Made by a program: the position numbers and the translations under genes. Of a stretch of DNA of 60,000 nucleotides, positions 1 to 10,686 are shown piece by piece. The notes under the pieces are model-generated. The model saw nothing but the letters and a program-made list of their open reading frames with translations. It did not search any database and was not told the DNA's origin. Every line of letters begins with the position of its first letter. Position 1 is the first letter of the stretch. Source of the stretch: Symsagittifera roscoffensis (lineage: Eukaryota; Xenacoelomorpha; Acoela; Convolutidae); NCBI RefSeq assembly GCF_963678635.1, contig NC_087062.1:71517345-71577344 (forward strand), written 5' to 3'.

Positions 1-985
1 TTACTGTCTGGGAGAGTTGTACTCTGCCCGTATCGTCAATCGTTCCATAGGGTGCAGTCACCCCGGAACCTGGTGCATTCTTGTTAGCGACGACCAATCG
101 TCCAGCGGTCTCTATCAGTTTTCTCACTGTCTGTTCTACGACGGGATCACCCAAGGTGTCACTAGGATCCGGGATTGTTACTCGGTTCGTCTCTGCTGGA
201 AGCCGTGTCTCCGTTGTTTGACTCATTTCTCGAGGTGTCAAGAGCTCCATCGGGGACTGCCCACGAGGAATATCCCTTGCAGGTATCACTTTCTCAATGG
301 ACGTCGTCAACGCCACCTGCTCCGATCGCTCTTTGTATTCCTGCCTTAAGCGTTCGATCTCTTGACCCTGCTTTTTGTTGCAGTCTTCAAACAACTTTCT
401 CCACATGTCCCGGTCTTCCTCCATCGCCAGCATGGTCTTCGTCATATCGTTTAACTCCTTCTTCGTACTTCTCAACTGATCGTTCATCTCGTCCAGATCT
501 TGTATGGTTTGGTTCGTCTGAACCTTCTGTGTTACTTTCGCCCCTTTTGGTGGCACAGCTACTCTCAGTGGTGAACCAGACGAGGTCGCCTCGCTGTTCA
601 TCTCCCGATGCATTCTCGTCAGCCCAGGTTTGGGCTTAGAGGGCATTGGCATCTCACCTGGTTGGTAAGTCCTAGAACTTCCCAACCCAGGCTCATTCGC
701 CAAGTCACTCCCTGAGAGAGCCCCGTTTCTCCACCTCATCACTCTCATGTTCGGGCGGTCTAGTACTCCTCTCTCTCCATATGCTGCCATCAACAGGACT
801 TCCGTGGGGCGGTCCCCACGGTTGTCGTGCCCCAAGATGTTAATCAGGGCGGTCAGCAACATGACCACCTCTGGGTTCTCCAGAGCGAAGTCTCGTTCGA
901 TCAGCCGACGATAGATCGCATCTACCATCGGTCCTACATATGCCTCTGCCAGGTCCATCAATTCATCCAGGTTGAAATTGTCCAT
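1..985 (-). CDS. Element A second ORF, N-terminal part (runs off left edge)
   Basis: An open frame starts at the ATG at 985-983 and stays open for 328 codons to the window edge. It is the counterpart of the 2959-residue second ORF of element B. The segment TEVLLMAAYGERGVLDRPN matches TEAVLIVGYTTEGISNRAQ of B at the same distance from the start, and both continue into a shared NPGL/EPGL motif. Residues of about 145-210 form a charged heptad-like helix (DLDEMNDQLRSTKKELND onward), as in B, so a coiled coil is likely. By analogy with B an SGNH hydrolase domain should follow outside the window. It starts 397 bp downstream of the Gag-Pol stop of element A. Function is unknown, and I infer an element-encoded accessory protein. 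The identification as a homologue of B's ORF is firm; whether it is intact cannot be seen. Confidence 0.8.
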   Translation of the reverse strand, partial: MDNFNLDELMDLAEAYVGPMVDAIYRRLIERDFALENPEVVMLLTALINILGHDNRGDRPTEVLLMAAYGERGVLDRPNMRVMRWRNGALSGSDLANEPGLGSSRTYQPGEMPMPSKPKPGLTRMHREMNSEATSSGSPLRVAVPPKGAKVTQKVQTNQTIQDLDEMNDQLRSTKKELNDMTKTMLAMEEDRDMWRKLFEDCNKKQGQEIERLRQEYKERSEQVALTTSIEKVIPARDIPRGQSPMELLTPREMSQTTETRLPAETNRVTIPDPSDTLGDPVVEQTVRKLIETAGRLVVANKNAPGSGVTAPYGTIDDTGRVQLSQTV

Positions 986-1381
986 ACTGTTCTTTCCAAG
1001 TTTGATTTGATTTCGATTCCAAGTTTTGACTCAAGTGAGCAATTAAATGATCAATCAGGATCTAGAAAAGAAATCACGAATGTCACACTTGTCAATTTCA
1101 CCCTAACATACATCGTTAAAATTTGCTTAAAGACAGTTCAGATAAAAAGATATTTATCCTAAAATTTATTAAAATCAATTGGTTTCTAAAATTTTGGAAT
1201 TCGACCTAAGATTGGACAGTCCAAACTTTGGATCTATTCCCAAGATTGTCATTTAGTTGTTCATGGTCACTAACCCCTACTTACCCATGATCTTAATAAC
1301 CTAACACACAACATAACATAACGCACCTCTCACATATTACACACAACTTAATCTTTGGCCTAACACCCTCTCGCACATCAC
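986..1381 (-). other. Spacer between element A Gag-Pol and second ORF
   Basis: AT-rich non-coding sequence between the pol stop and the second ORF of element A. The equivalent spacer in element B is 502 bp and contains a good splice acceptor; I see no equally good acceptor here. No other feature was recognised. Confidence 0.5.
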
Positions 1382-4300
1382 TCAGCCTATACTTAAGTAA
1401 TATTTCTTATGTAGATATACTTGTATGTTCGTATCAGAGAATATCACGTGTACAAGCGCGTACAATTCACGAGGATGCAGTCTTCCTCTATTTGGATCGT
1501 ACACTGGAAGCGAAAGCTCCTTCACGTCCATTTCCACAAGGAAGTCCCTCAGCCTCGTCAAAGACAAGACTAGATTTTCTGGGTCCACGTGCTGCTTCTC
1601 TGTCGCCCTCGTTACCAAGAAGCATAAGTACTTTCCCGGTATCTGCGACACCGCCGGGGGTAAGGCTGCTACGCCCCCTATCCCTGGTCTTTGCTTCCAA
1701 AGGAATTCCACGTTTTTATATTCCCTCTTAAAATCTGCCGCTAGCGCCGTCCTAAAACTCATGTCTGCGGTGATAGCTACCGCACATGTTCTGTTTGTGA
1801 GTATGAAATCACTGTCTGTTAGTATTATGTTACTAGAATATTCATTTGGTAAATTAAAATATGACTCAACTACCCTGCCTATGTCAGGTTTCTTAGGTTC
1901 TTCACCTGTTTCTGCTTCTAAGTTTCCTGTTTCTCTTGCTATTCTCAATTTTTTTATTATCAAGTTTTCAGTGTGGGTAAGTCCTACCCCCACTCCCCGG
2001 ACAAAAATATCCATCGGCGTCCCCGTCGATCGCATACCGGGTATTAAGTCAAGATTAGAAGCTGGAATGAGAAGTTGTCCTTCCTGGGCAGCCCAGGAAG
2101 GATCATCTCGTTCGGTCTTGATGTATTTAGCGCTTTCGCGATCTACGTCTTGAATCGTAACGCTGGTCTTTTCAGGGTCTGATGTCATTTCGTTCAGCCA
2201 CTCTAAGACGCGCAGGTTCGTCAGGTCTTGTTCATTTGACTGCTGTTGCTCATCGTCGAACTCCACCTCGGGTTTCGACCAGTCGTCAACCCACTCGTCG
2301 TTGTGATCATCGACTATGTCAATGTCCTGTGACACTGTTATTTCTTCTAAACCCACTACTTCCTCCACTATTTTCTTTAGATCTATCCTATCCACTACAA
2401 AGTCGTCACCGTAAGGATTGTATTTCTTTCTTAGTCTCGTCCCGTCTTTCTGACGAGTCTGCATCGTGAACGGAAGATCTGGTTCCATGTTCTTGGGAAC
2501 CTCTGTCTGTTCGGAATCCTGCCAGTCTTCCTCTGCGTAGGGCAAGGTTTCATCGTCCGCTTCGATCTGTTCGTTTGGATCCAGGTCCAATGGTGTATCC
2601 GTACCTTCCTCTACGACTTCGTTTCCATCGTTCTTCTCCCTGGTGCCTTTTTCATTGACCTCACAAGCAGGATCCATCATTAGATAATCCCCTTCTTCCA
2701 TGTCTGCAGGTATACACCAGTCTTCTGTCGATGGATTGTGTGGCTTGATGTTCTCGTAGTGGGCGGTTCGGCCAGTACTCAGTCTATAAAAGCGTCCCTC
2801 TTGGTGCACCTCTGTAATCATGAAGGGTCCCCTCCACTTCTTCAGAAGCTTTTTTGTCCCTTTCGGTGGTATAACGTTCTGAAATACCCATACGTAGTCT
2901 CCCACCGAGTAAGCCTTTGCACCAGCTGCTTTCTTGTCGAATCTTTTCCTCTGCCTTGCCTGTGCCTGCTGAGTGTTTCGTCTACACAAGTCGTTCAACT
3001 CCTGTTGGCGTCTGATCACATCCCTCACGTAGACCTGTGGGGATGTTTTCTTTCCCTCATACTCTGGGTAGAAGAATGTCAAGGGTAAAGACTTCTCGTG
3101 TCCCGTCAGCATCATGTGTGGACTGACTCCAGTGGTGGAGTGTTGCGTGCTATTATAAGCTCCCATCACCTGTGGAAGGTATCTGTCCCAATCGGTCATA
3201 TACCTGGAACAGTATACTCTCAGCATCGATACTAACGTCCTATTCTGTCTTTCTACTAAGCCATTCGTCTGAGGGTGGTATGTCGTGGAGTGAGCCTGAG
3301 CGACTTGTGACCGTCTCATAAGCTCTTTCGTAAGCTCGCCTACGAAAGCCGTTCCATTGTCCGATTGAAACGTCATTGGACATCCGTGTCTTGCTATCCA
3401 CGTATTGATCAGGTGGTCGCATGTCTCTTCCGCCGAGGCAGTTATGCAGGGCACGGCCTCTGCATACTTCGTGAAGTGATCTATCATGACCAAGACTTGG
3501 TTGTAACCGCTGTCTGTCATGCATATCTTCTGGTGATCTATCTGCACCACCTCGTTGAATTCAGACGACTCAATTGATTGTAAAGGAAATCGCAACTTCC
3601 TAGGATCCTTGACCTGTTGGCATGACAGGCATGCTGTCACCCATTTCTCGCATGCCTTTTTCATCCCAGGCCACTCAAAGCGCTTCAGGATCCTCTGATA
3701 CACTTTGTCGATCCCTTGATGGCCCATCTGATCATGCGACCTGAATAATAGTTCTGTCTGATAGAGTTGCGGCAACACTATCGCGTTATATTTGTATAAG
3801 ACCTTGTCTTCTTCTCTTCTCCTGCAAGCCACGATCCCGTCCTTGTTCAGATATAATCTCCCCTCCTTCTGCATGAAGTATTGTCTCAGGATCCTATAGC
3901 TGTCTTCTTCCAGGTCACCTTTGTCAGGTGCACCGTTTTCTATCCACCTTTTTAGGTTGCTTGTCATGCGATCATTTCTCTGCGCCCTTAGAAGGTCCGA
4001 GAGTCTGTATCTCGCCTTCAAGTACGTCTTCATGACTCTCATCTGACTGTTCAGCTCGTTGGGCTGATGTGTGTCTTCTTCCATCTTAACGCACCAAATC
4101 TTCGCCAACGGTTGTGTTTCTTGTTGAAACGGCTGAAGATCAGTCCTGACTACCTTTTTCAGCGGCAACAGGCTTATCGAACGTTTCGATACCGCTATCG
4201 TTTCTAAGTCATCCGCTGCGTTGTCAAAGACTCTTTCGCTTGGTATTAGGTAGCGATCACTGTCAGGATCCTGGTACACCTCTCTGTCCAGGTTTCTCGC

Positions 4301-6493
4301 CCGAGTTTCCACTAGTAGCGTGTGTATCGCCAGTTCTGACAGTTCTGATCCCGAGGTCGAATCCCTGTCTGAATAGGTGTTCATTCTCGAGCTTTCTGAC
4401 TTATCATCCGTCGAAGGTGTTGTGCTGGAGACTGCACGCTCCTCCAGATCATGTCCATATTTCCTTCGCATCCATCTGAACTCCCCGGACAAAACTTTGT
4501 TCTCTAGGTCCTGTTTCTCATCAGGAATTTTCTCGTCTATCTCGGACTCCCCGGACAAATTTCCTTGTCCCGGGTGTTGATCTTGTGATCGCTGGTTTTT
4601 CTCCTTATCCTTCTCCCCGGACAAATAGTCTTGCAGCAGATTTTGTTTTACAACTCCACCCTCTTTATCCCGGTCTACAAAGGTGACAGTTTTCTTTTGC
4701 TTGCCGCTCTCCCGTCCTTTCTGTCCGTAGGAAGTACTGGTTAAAATCTCTTGGGGTATTGAGGATACTAGTTGCTGAACTATTGTCCTACAATCCCTCT
4801 TGTTCTCTTCGTGCTGTTGTCTGGACGGCATGATCTTCACTTTCTTACTGACTGTTAGCGATGCCACTGCTGCTGTCCACTCGGGGTCATCTCTGGTCAC
4901 TTCTCTTTCTAACAATCCACCCAGCATCCGCATTACTTGTGGTGTGACTTGCACCGTTTTATCCAATAATGAGAGTCTGTTTATATTCATGCGAGAGAGT
5001 TCTTGCTGGACCAGGTTCGAGCGCAGCAACAAATCTAAGGGGACTGGATCCTCCTTGGACAGGATCTTTATCTCAGCTGCTTTCTCTACAGGTAACTCAG
5101 GATGCCCTGGAATTGGATGTCCAGACTTATCCAACCATCTCGTTAAGGGAAGCGCTTCATAAGTTTCTTTGTCCAGAAACGAGAATCCCTCCTTTACTTC
5201 CGCCTGATTGGCCTGCTTCTGCTCCAATCTTTCATAGAACTCAGTTTTCTTGCTGAGACTGTCAGCATTCTGATGTTTATCACGCATCCTATGTTCGATT
5301 ATCATATGGTAGCCATCCAATCTGACTATCCATCTACCAATATAACTCTGATCCATCGAGTAGGTCTTCAACCAGGATAACGCTCTGTTGTCCACGCGTA
5401 ACTTGAAGGGAGCGCTCCCCAAGTATGCACGGTACTTTTCCACGAAGGTGACTACTGCAAACATTTCTGCTTTCGGTGCGCCATATTTCATCTCTGTGTC
5501 ACTCAAGACCTTGCTGCCGTATGCAATGGGACGGAGGACTGTTCTTCCGTTCCATTCTTGCTCTTGATGCAATATTCCTGAGATGGCCACCACCGATGCG
5601 TCTGTGTCAAGAACATACATGCCCTTTTCTGTAGGCATGCCTAGCACTGGCGCTTCGCACAGTTCCCGCTTTATGTTCTCGAAAGCAACTTGTGCTTCAT
5701 CGTTCCATTCGAACTTCTTCCCTTTGTTGCGCATCAGCTTCTGCATCGGATACACTTTGTCCGCATATCCCTTAATGAATTCTCGGTAGTAATTGGCAAA
5801 CCCTAGGAAGCTCATGAGCTGTGTGTCTGTTCTAGGAGCTTTCCATGTCAGCACAGCCTCTACTGCTTCTGGATCTGGCCTCACACCATGCCGGTCCACC
5901 ATTCTTCCCAGGTACTTGATCGAATCCCTAAGGATTTCACATTTCGATGGTTTGCATTTCAAGCCTGCTCTTTTCATACATCCGAAGACCTCATCGAGTC
6001 GATCAATGTGATCCTCCAGGGTTGGTGTCGCTATGACTACGTCATCCACGTAGCACATCAAGAGATTCCCGTACTTTTTGGTCACTCCTGTCAAAGCCTG
6101 AGCCATCAGCCTTTGAAAGGTTGCTGTTGCATTGCACAAGCCGAAGGGCATCCTCTTCCACTGGTACAACCCCAATTCGCACGCGAATCCGGTTTTCTCC
6201 CTGTCCTTCTTTCGCAGAGGAACCTGCCAGAAGGCAGAACCCAAGTCCAATGTGGTGAAGAACTTTGCATCACCAAGTTTGGATAGGCTCTCGTCTATTC
6301 GCGGTATCGGGTACGCATCTTTAATCGTTACCGCGTTCAAGTAACGAAAGTCGCAACAAAATCTAAGCTGCCCCCCTTTCTTTTTCGCCATTACTACTCC
6401 GCAAGCCCATGGTGATTTCGAGGGTTCTATCATGTCGTATTCAAGCAACATTTCTATTTCCGCTCGGCATGCTTCCGATTTATGTGGCGTCAT
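1382..6493 (-). CDS. pol: Element A Pol: RT, RNase H, integrase, macrodomain-like C-terminus
   Basis: Ty3/gypsy-type Pol. Reverse transcriptase occupies residues of about 1-220 (CYVDD near residue 147, the catalytic YXDD box). RNase H follows (DTDAS near 293), then an unusually long acidic, Ser/Glu-rich spacer (about 430-850). The integrase has an HHCC zinc motif near 919-957 (GHQGIDK, then CLSCQQ) and a DDE core: Asp in QIDHQK, SDNGTAF near 1044, and VERQNR near 1079. A GPY/F-like segment (KKWRGPFMITEV) follows. The last 150 residues do not look like a chromodomain. They match the macrodomain of the TARG1/OARD1 type (GKYLCFLVTR, then ELSLPVYDPNRG). The first ATG directly follows a UGA at 6496-6494, and the upstream gag-protease frame is the same frame. 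The element B relative has an Arg codon there, so this is one polyprotein interrupted by a stop rather than a separate gene. Confidence 0.9.
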   Translation of the reverse strand: MTPHKSEACRAEIEMLLEYDMIEPSKSPWACGVVMAKKKGGQLRFCCDFRYLNAVTIKDAYPIPRIDESLSKLGDAKFFTTLDLGSAFWQVPLRKKDREKTGFACELGLYQWKRMPFGLCNATATFQRLMAQALTGVTKKYGNLLMCYVDDVVIATPTLEDHIDRLDEVFGCMKRAGLKCKPSKCEILRDSIKYLGRMVDRHGVRPDPEAVEAVLTWKAPRTDTQLMSFLGFANYYREFIKGYADKVYPMQKLMRNKGKKFEWNDEAQVAFENIKRELCEAPVLGMPTEKGMYVLDTDASVVAISGILHQEQEWNGRTVLRPIAYGSKVLSDTEMKYGAPKAEMFAVVTFVEKYRAYLGSAPFKLRVDNRALSWLKTYSMDQSYIGRWIVRLDGYHMIIEHRMRDKHQNADSLSKKTEFYERLEQKQANQAEVKEGFSFLDKETYEALPLTRWLDKSGHPIPGHPELPVEKAAEIKILSKEDPVPLDLLLRSNLVQQELSRMNINRLSLLDKTVQVTPQVMRMLGGLLEREVTRDDPEWTAAVASLTVSKKVKIMPSRQQHEENKRDCRTIVQQLVSSIPQEILTSTSYGQKGRESGKQKKTVTFVDRDKEGGVVKQNLLQDYLSGEKDKEKNQRSQDQHPGQGNLSGESEIDEKIPDEKQDLENKVLSGEFRWMRRKYGHDLEERAVSSTTPSTDDKSESSRMNTYSDRDSTSGSELSELAIHTLLVETRARNLDREVYQDPDSDRYLIPSERVFDNAADDLETIAVSKRSISLLPLKKVVRTDLQPFQQETQPLAKIWCVKMEEDTHQPNELNSQMRVMKTYLKARYRLSDLLRAQRNDRMTSNLKRWIENGAPDKGDLEEDSYRILRQYFMQKEGRLYLNKDGIVACRRREEDKVLYKYNAIVLPQLYQTELLFRSHDQMGHQGIDKVYQRILKRFEWPGMKKACEKWVTACLSCQQVKDPRKLRFPLQSIESSEFNEVVQIDHQKICMTDSGYNQVLVMIDHFTKYAEAVPCITASAEETCDHLINTWIARHGCPMTFQSDNGTAFVGELTKELMRRSQVAQAHSTTYHPQTNGLVERQNRTLVSMLRVYCSRYMTDWDRYLPQVMGAYNSTQHSTTGVSPHMMLTGHEKSLPLTFFYPEYEGKKTSPQVYVRDVIRRQQELNDLCRRNTQQAQARQRKRFDKKAAGAKAYSVGDYVWVFQNVIPPKGTKKLLKKWRGPFMITEVHQEGRFYRLSTGRTAHYENIKPHNPSTEDWCIPADMEEGDYLMMDPACEVNEKGTREKNDGNEVVEEGTDTPLDLDPNEQIEADDETLPYAEEDWQDSEQTEVPKNMEPDLPFTMQTRQKDGTRLRKKYNPYGDDFVVDRIDLKKIVEEVVGLEEITVSQDIDIVDDHNDEWVDDWSKPEVEFDDEQQQSNEQDLTNLRVLEWLNEMTSDPEKTSVTIQDVDRESAKYIKTERDDPSWAAQEGQLLIPASNLDLIPGMRSTGTPMDIFVRGVGVGLTHTENLIIKKLRIARETGNLEAETGEEPKKPDIGRVVESYFNLPNEYSSNIILTDSDFILTNRTCAVAITADMSFRTALAADFKREYKNVEFLWKQRPGIGGVAALPPAVSQIPGKYLCFLVTRATEKQHVDPENLVLSLTRLRDFLVEMDVKELSLPVYDPNRGRLHPRELYALVHVIFSDTNIQVYLHKKYYLSIG

Positions 6494-9400
6494 TCACCTT
6501 GCGCCTTCCCTATGGGGAACGGCACCCTCTTCTAGTTCGATTTCGTGTTCGACGAAATTACAGCAACCGATGTCCGCCTTATGTTTTGAAAATACCTCGG
6601 CGTTCCGATTTAGGAGGTCCCGCAATTTTTCAAAATCTCCCTCACCTATTTTTCCTTTTAAATGTTCTATTTCTGGCAAAACCGGTTTGTCAGAATCTAG
6701 TTCATATGACGAGGGGCGTTCCGGAAAATTCGAGCAGCTTGATAAGCCGTCGTCCGTTTCGGATTTCATTGAAAACAATTTATGAATAGATTTTAATTCA
6801 TTAATTCTCTTTAAGATTTTATCCTTATTTGCATGATAAGGACAGTCTTTCACACTATATTTCTTCAAGTTTTGTGTCTCTTCATAGTCGGTCCTCATCG
6901 GCAATGCGTAACCAAGCTTCTTTCCACGCTGGATTGAAACCGTGGTGTCCAGTGTGTTCAACAACACACTGACACACAGTCCGTTTCGCGTTACCGAGAA
7001 GCTCCGGCCTAAAATCACCGAACTCTGACTATTTGGATTCGGTACTAGGCAAACCTGTTTGCTATCACTTAACGAATTTAAATTTCTCATTCTAAAAATT
7101 GCTACTACAGCTTGTCCTGGTTGTAACTTTACTTTTCTATCCAAAAAAACTGGTACCTTATTTTCATCTGTTATTATCCTATTAATTGGTCTCTTAACAT
7201 ACTTTCGGTCCGGGTTTCTAATCCGTATTAGACCGTTGTTCAAGTCAATCATCACGTCAAAATTCCTGACAAAATCTCTGCCCAAGATGAATTGGTCGGC
7301 GTCGTCCAGATTCTCTACCACCAGGAAGCTCATCCAAAGGTTCCGTCCTCCCATGTGAAGGACCGTCACCGGTGTTCTTCCGGCTACGTAGATAGCTCCT
7401 CGATTTGCAGCGGCTAGTCGGAGATTCGTAGGAATCAGATCTTCCCGCGTGAAGCCCATTCTCTCCCAGGTTTTTATCGGCATCACACTCACCACCGCGC
7501 CTGTGTCCAGAAGCCCTGTGACTCCGATTTTTGTTCCGTTGGTGTCAAGCAGGTGTGCTGTCACGTCTGCTTCATATCCAATATGTACCGCGTCTTGTTC
7601 CATCATGGCGTCATGGCCTATCCTGCGGACTTTGAGTTCCTCTTCACCCAAATAGATCTGCCCCATTTGGTCATCATCTGTTGTTATGTAAGTCCTGGTG
7701 TAGATGCTGATTCCATCCACGTTCAGCATTATTTGATACGGCCAATAGACCTCCAAGTAGCGTCCATGAAGTTTCTTCATGCGAGGGCCAACCGTCGTTA
7801 GTAGTGCTCGCACAGCTCTCGACTCAGTGCGTGGCTCCACCTGCCTCAGATAATCTGCATATGTGTCCAAATGCATTAAAGTGAACTCTGATGGTTCACT
7901 CAAATTTCTTATTACCTGATGTCCAGCCACTGAGATTATCGACTGTATCTTCTTTCCCTGCGGTGCCATGCCGAACCTCTTACCGGAGATCACTTTAAGT
8001 TTCATATCTAAACTGCTTGGTGTTTTCGTCTCCTCGAACTCCGTTGCTTCGAAGGTATTCAGTTGCTCCTGAAGCTTTTCATTTTCCAGTTCAAGTTTCA
8101 CTTTTTGTTCGATTTCTTTCGTCACCAGTTCCTGTTGTACTCTATTTAGAGCATCCTTTGCGGCTGCCTTGTAATCGATCTTGAAGTCATCGGCCGCAGT
8201 TGCTGGTTCCGGTTCACATGCTTCTCCTGTTACCGCTTGCATTTTCTTTGCCGCCAGCTCTTGAGGTTTGTCCTTCCTGCGTGCCTCTGCTTCGTTTAAA
8301 AGTCGAGCCTTGCTTGCTTTCACTCCTGATAAAGCTTCTTCATGCCTTGGATGCTTGATGTCTGCCACTGCATCCCAGAATTGTGGACAGTCTGATTTAA
8401 AATGACCTTCCAAGTTGCAAAAGAAACACCTCGGGCCAAATTTCGCAATTACTCCTCTCATGAAATCCTCATGATCCAACTCTGACGCATCTTCGTCCTC
8501 GAGGCTAAAGCCTATTGCTTTCATGCCTTGTTTGTAAGCTGGGCATGCTGACACATGATGGTCTGTTGAACTGCAATTAGCACAAGAACGTCTCTTGTCC
8601 ATATCATCCCTCGGTTTGTACCAATGGTTCCCTTGGTTCGCTGGTCCGTTGTTAAAATTGCCATAATTGTTCTTGTAATATCCAGATCTCGAAGGAGGTT
8701 TCAACAAAAGATACTCTTTTGATTTGAGCCTCAACTCCTCCGGTGTTGGCGCATTAGTTGATAGTGGTGTGTAATGCGTTGCTAGCATCGTACGAAGTTC
8801 ATCATTTTTCACACCATCGATGAATTTTGAGGCTACGGCCAGGTTCATCCTTCGGTTTGACTCATCCGGTTGGCTGCGTCTTCTCAGCATTTCCAAATCA
8901 TCGAGAAACTTGTCTATAGTTTCATCTTCCCGCTGCCTCCGTTTCTCGAAGCGCATCATCGCCTGGTGCCCCTGCACCCCTGATCCGAAACGGTTTAATA
9001 AGATTTCGAAGATTTTCTCAGCAGTGTCACGTTGATACTGTTTCTTGGCCATGACACAGTTCAGGGCTGTCCCTTCTAAGTTGCTGGTGAGCGCGCTGCA
9101 TTCCTGTCTCTCAGACAAGTCTTCTTCCTCGAAATGCAGCTTCATTACCTCTATCCAGGTATCAATACAGCCATCAGATTCGTCTTTGTAACATCTTGGT
9201 TTCTTAAAGACTCTTCTGGACTTTTCACTGCGTTCATTGGTTCTAGATAACCGCGTCAGGAATGTCTCCAAAGACCTGTTCAGGGGTTCAAATGCTGTGG
9301 CCATTGCCGTAGCATCCCTTGAGTGTCCCGCTTGAGTGTCCTCACACCTCGTCGAAGGCTCTGTGTGCGGTGCATCCCTGCAATCCGAATCGCCGTAAGC

Positions 9401-10651
9401 GTTTCCCGCTTGGCCCACGTGACTCCTCCTCGGGCTTGTATGCCCCATGTTGCCAGAATCGCTTCTCCCAGTCGCATGTGTGCTTTGCGTTGGTCGTTCG
9501 TTCGAGGTTTGTCTGTTCCCCGTTGAACTCGCTCTACTGTTCGGGCCCCATGCTGTATTACCCCTTGTGGCATAGCCTGATGAACTGCCCCTGCCCCTAG
9601 TGGATCCATTTGTCTTCCTCCTTTGATGTTCATTGAAGTTCACCCTCGGTTCCCTGCTGGGACCTCCCGAGTTCGGCTCTCCTTCTTTTGGTCCACTCTT
9701 GCTGTTTAGTAGCCCGTCCAACCTATCCATGATAGCCTGCGTTCGCCTCTCCATCATCGCGTCTATCTTTGTGTCAAGAGACCCAAGAGACTGCTCTTGC
9801 TGAATTCTTAACTTCTCCATGTCGGCTCTTAAGCGTAACTCCCTCTGTTCCGCTGCTCTTGTCATTCGCGACAAGTTCCTCGTCATATGTTCGTCCGTTC
9901 TTTCTCTCAAGCGTTTTTCGCTTCTGTCAACTTCTTGTCTGTTGCGGTTTATTTCTTCCCGCAGACTTTCTCTTTCGATGTGAACTGCTCTTTCTAGTTC
10001 ACTCATCCTTATCGACATCTGTTCATTTTGTTCTCCTAAACTGCCCACTATGTTGTTTAAGGCTTCCTCTAGTGCTGCCCCGTTATCCATGAGTGGCGTC
10101 ACTAGTGGTGGTGTAACTCTGTCGGTCCCAGGTAGCTTCGTGCTGGTCGAGATCCGGGCCTTGACTCTCTGTCTTGACGTCTTTTCATTATCTATTTCAG
10201 GACCCGCTAACGCGTTGCCAAGCCCTCTCTTTCTACTCTCTTCAGGTTGTGGCTCCGAACTTGTCCTAATCGCGAAGTCCTTCGACTGGCCCGGTGTGTT
10301 TGCCTCTTTGCTTATCGTTGTCACTACACCAAATTTATCCATGGTTCCAGTCTCTCTTCCGACGTGTGCCTCACTCTCATGGATCGAACTATTGAGGCTG
10401 ACTTGAGATCCAAAGTCCCCTTGCTCCTCTTCATCCTCTTCCTCCTGGGACTCCCCATCGTTTCCTGCTCCTCCTCCCATGCTGAATGGAAAGATGTTTC
10501 CGAAGGTGTTCTTCATTCTTTCTGAGAACGATGATGAGGTTGTTTGTTTTCCAGTTCCGCTTGCCATCATAGTGTTGTCTGTCGGAGATCTTCTAGTTGC
10601 CGTTACTTCAGTTGAGATGTCGGACAGTTCCGACATCTCCTCTCGATCCAA
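6494..10651 (-). CDS. gag: Element A Gag and aspartic protease
   Basis: Structural and protease part of the element A polyprotein, 1385 codons in one open frame ending in UGA at 6496-6494. From the N terminus there is a low-complexity region, a long charged helix near residues 190-300, and a retrotransposon Gag capsid domain near 480-640 (GCIDTWIEVMKLHFEEEDLS). Two CX2CX4HX4C zinc knuckles follow (CANCSSTDHHVSAC near 687 and CFFCNLEGHFKSDC near 737). The aspartic protease has its active-site DTGA in GLLDTGAVVSVMP near 1045 and continues with LGRDFVRNFD. The frame opens at a TTG without an ATG. The true start is probably the ATG at 10836 in another frame (see the N-terminal fragment). Element B is homologous throughout. 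Confidence 0.88.
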   Translation of the reverse strand: MDREEMSELSDISTEVTATRRSPTDNTMMASGTGKQTTSSSFSERMKNTFGNIFPFSMGGGAGNDGESQEEEDEEEQGDFGSQVSLNSSIHESEAHVGRETGTMDKFGVVTTISKEANTPGQSKDFAIRTSSEPQPEESRKRGLGNALAGPEIDNEKTSRQRVKARISTSTKLPGTDRVTPPLVTPLMDNGAALEEALNNIVGSLGEQNEQMSIRMSELERAVHIERESLREEINRNRQEVDRSEKRLRERTDEHMTRNLSRMTRAAEQRELRLRADMEKLRIQQEQSLGSLDTKIDAMMERRTQAIMDRLDGLLNSKSGPKEGEPNSGGPSREPRVNFNEHQRRKTNGSTRGRGSSSGYATRGNTAWGPNSRASSTGNRQTSNERPTQSTHATGRSDSGNMGHTSPRRSHVGQAGNAYGDSDCRDAPHTEPSTRCEDTQAGHSRDATAMATAFEPLNRSLETFLTRLSRTNERSEKSRRVFKKPRCYKDESDGCIDTWIEVMKLHFEEEDLSERQECSALTSNLEGTALNCVMAKKQYQRDTAEKIFEILLNRFGSGVQGHQAMMRFEKRRQREDETIDKFLDDLEMLRRRSQPDESNRRMNLAVASKFIDGVKNDELRTMLATHYTPLSTNAPTPEELRLKSKEYLLLKPPSRSGYYKNNYGNFNNGPANQGNHWYKPRDDMDKRRSCANCSSTDHHVSACPAYKQGMKAIGFSLEDEDASELDHEDFMRGVIAKFGPRCFFCNLEGHFKSDCPQFWDAVADIKHPRHEEALSGVKASKARLLNEAEARRKDKPQELAAKKMQAVTGEACEPEPATAADDFKIDYKAAAKDALNRVQQELVTKEIEQKVKLELENEKLQEQLNTFEATEFEETKTPSSLDMKLKVISGKRFGMAPQGKKIQSIISVAGHQVIRNLSEPSEFTLMHLDTYADYLRQVEPRTESRAVRALLTTVGPRMKKLHGRYLEVYWPYQIMLNVDGISIYTRTYITTDDDQMGQIYLGEEELKVRRIGHDAMMEQDAVHIGYEADVTAHLLDTNGTKIGVTGLLDTGAVVSVMPIKTWERMGFTREDLIPTNLRLAAANRGAIYVAGRTPVTVLHMGGRNLWMSFLVVENLDDADQFILGRDFVRNFDVMIDLNNGLIRIRNPDRKYVKRPINRIITDENKVPVFLDRKVKLQPGQAVVAIFRMRNLNSLSDSKQVCLVPNPNSQSSVILGRSFSVTRNGLCVSVLLNTLDTTVSIQRGKKLGYALPMRTDYEETQNLKKYSVKDCPYHANKDKILKRINELKSIHKLFSMKSETDDGLSSCSNFPERPSSYELDSDKPVLPEIEHLKGKIGEGDFEKLRDLLNRNAEVFSKHKADIGCCNFVEHEIELEEGAVPHREGAR

Positions 10652-10686
10652 CGTCCCGGTGGAAGTGGCAAAATCATGGCCTTGTT

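Noticed and set aside
17-639. Plus-strand open frames at the left edge
   Set aside because: The minus-strand frame in the same place is homologous to element B's second ORF, so the plus-strand frames are its shadow.
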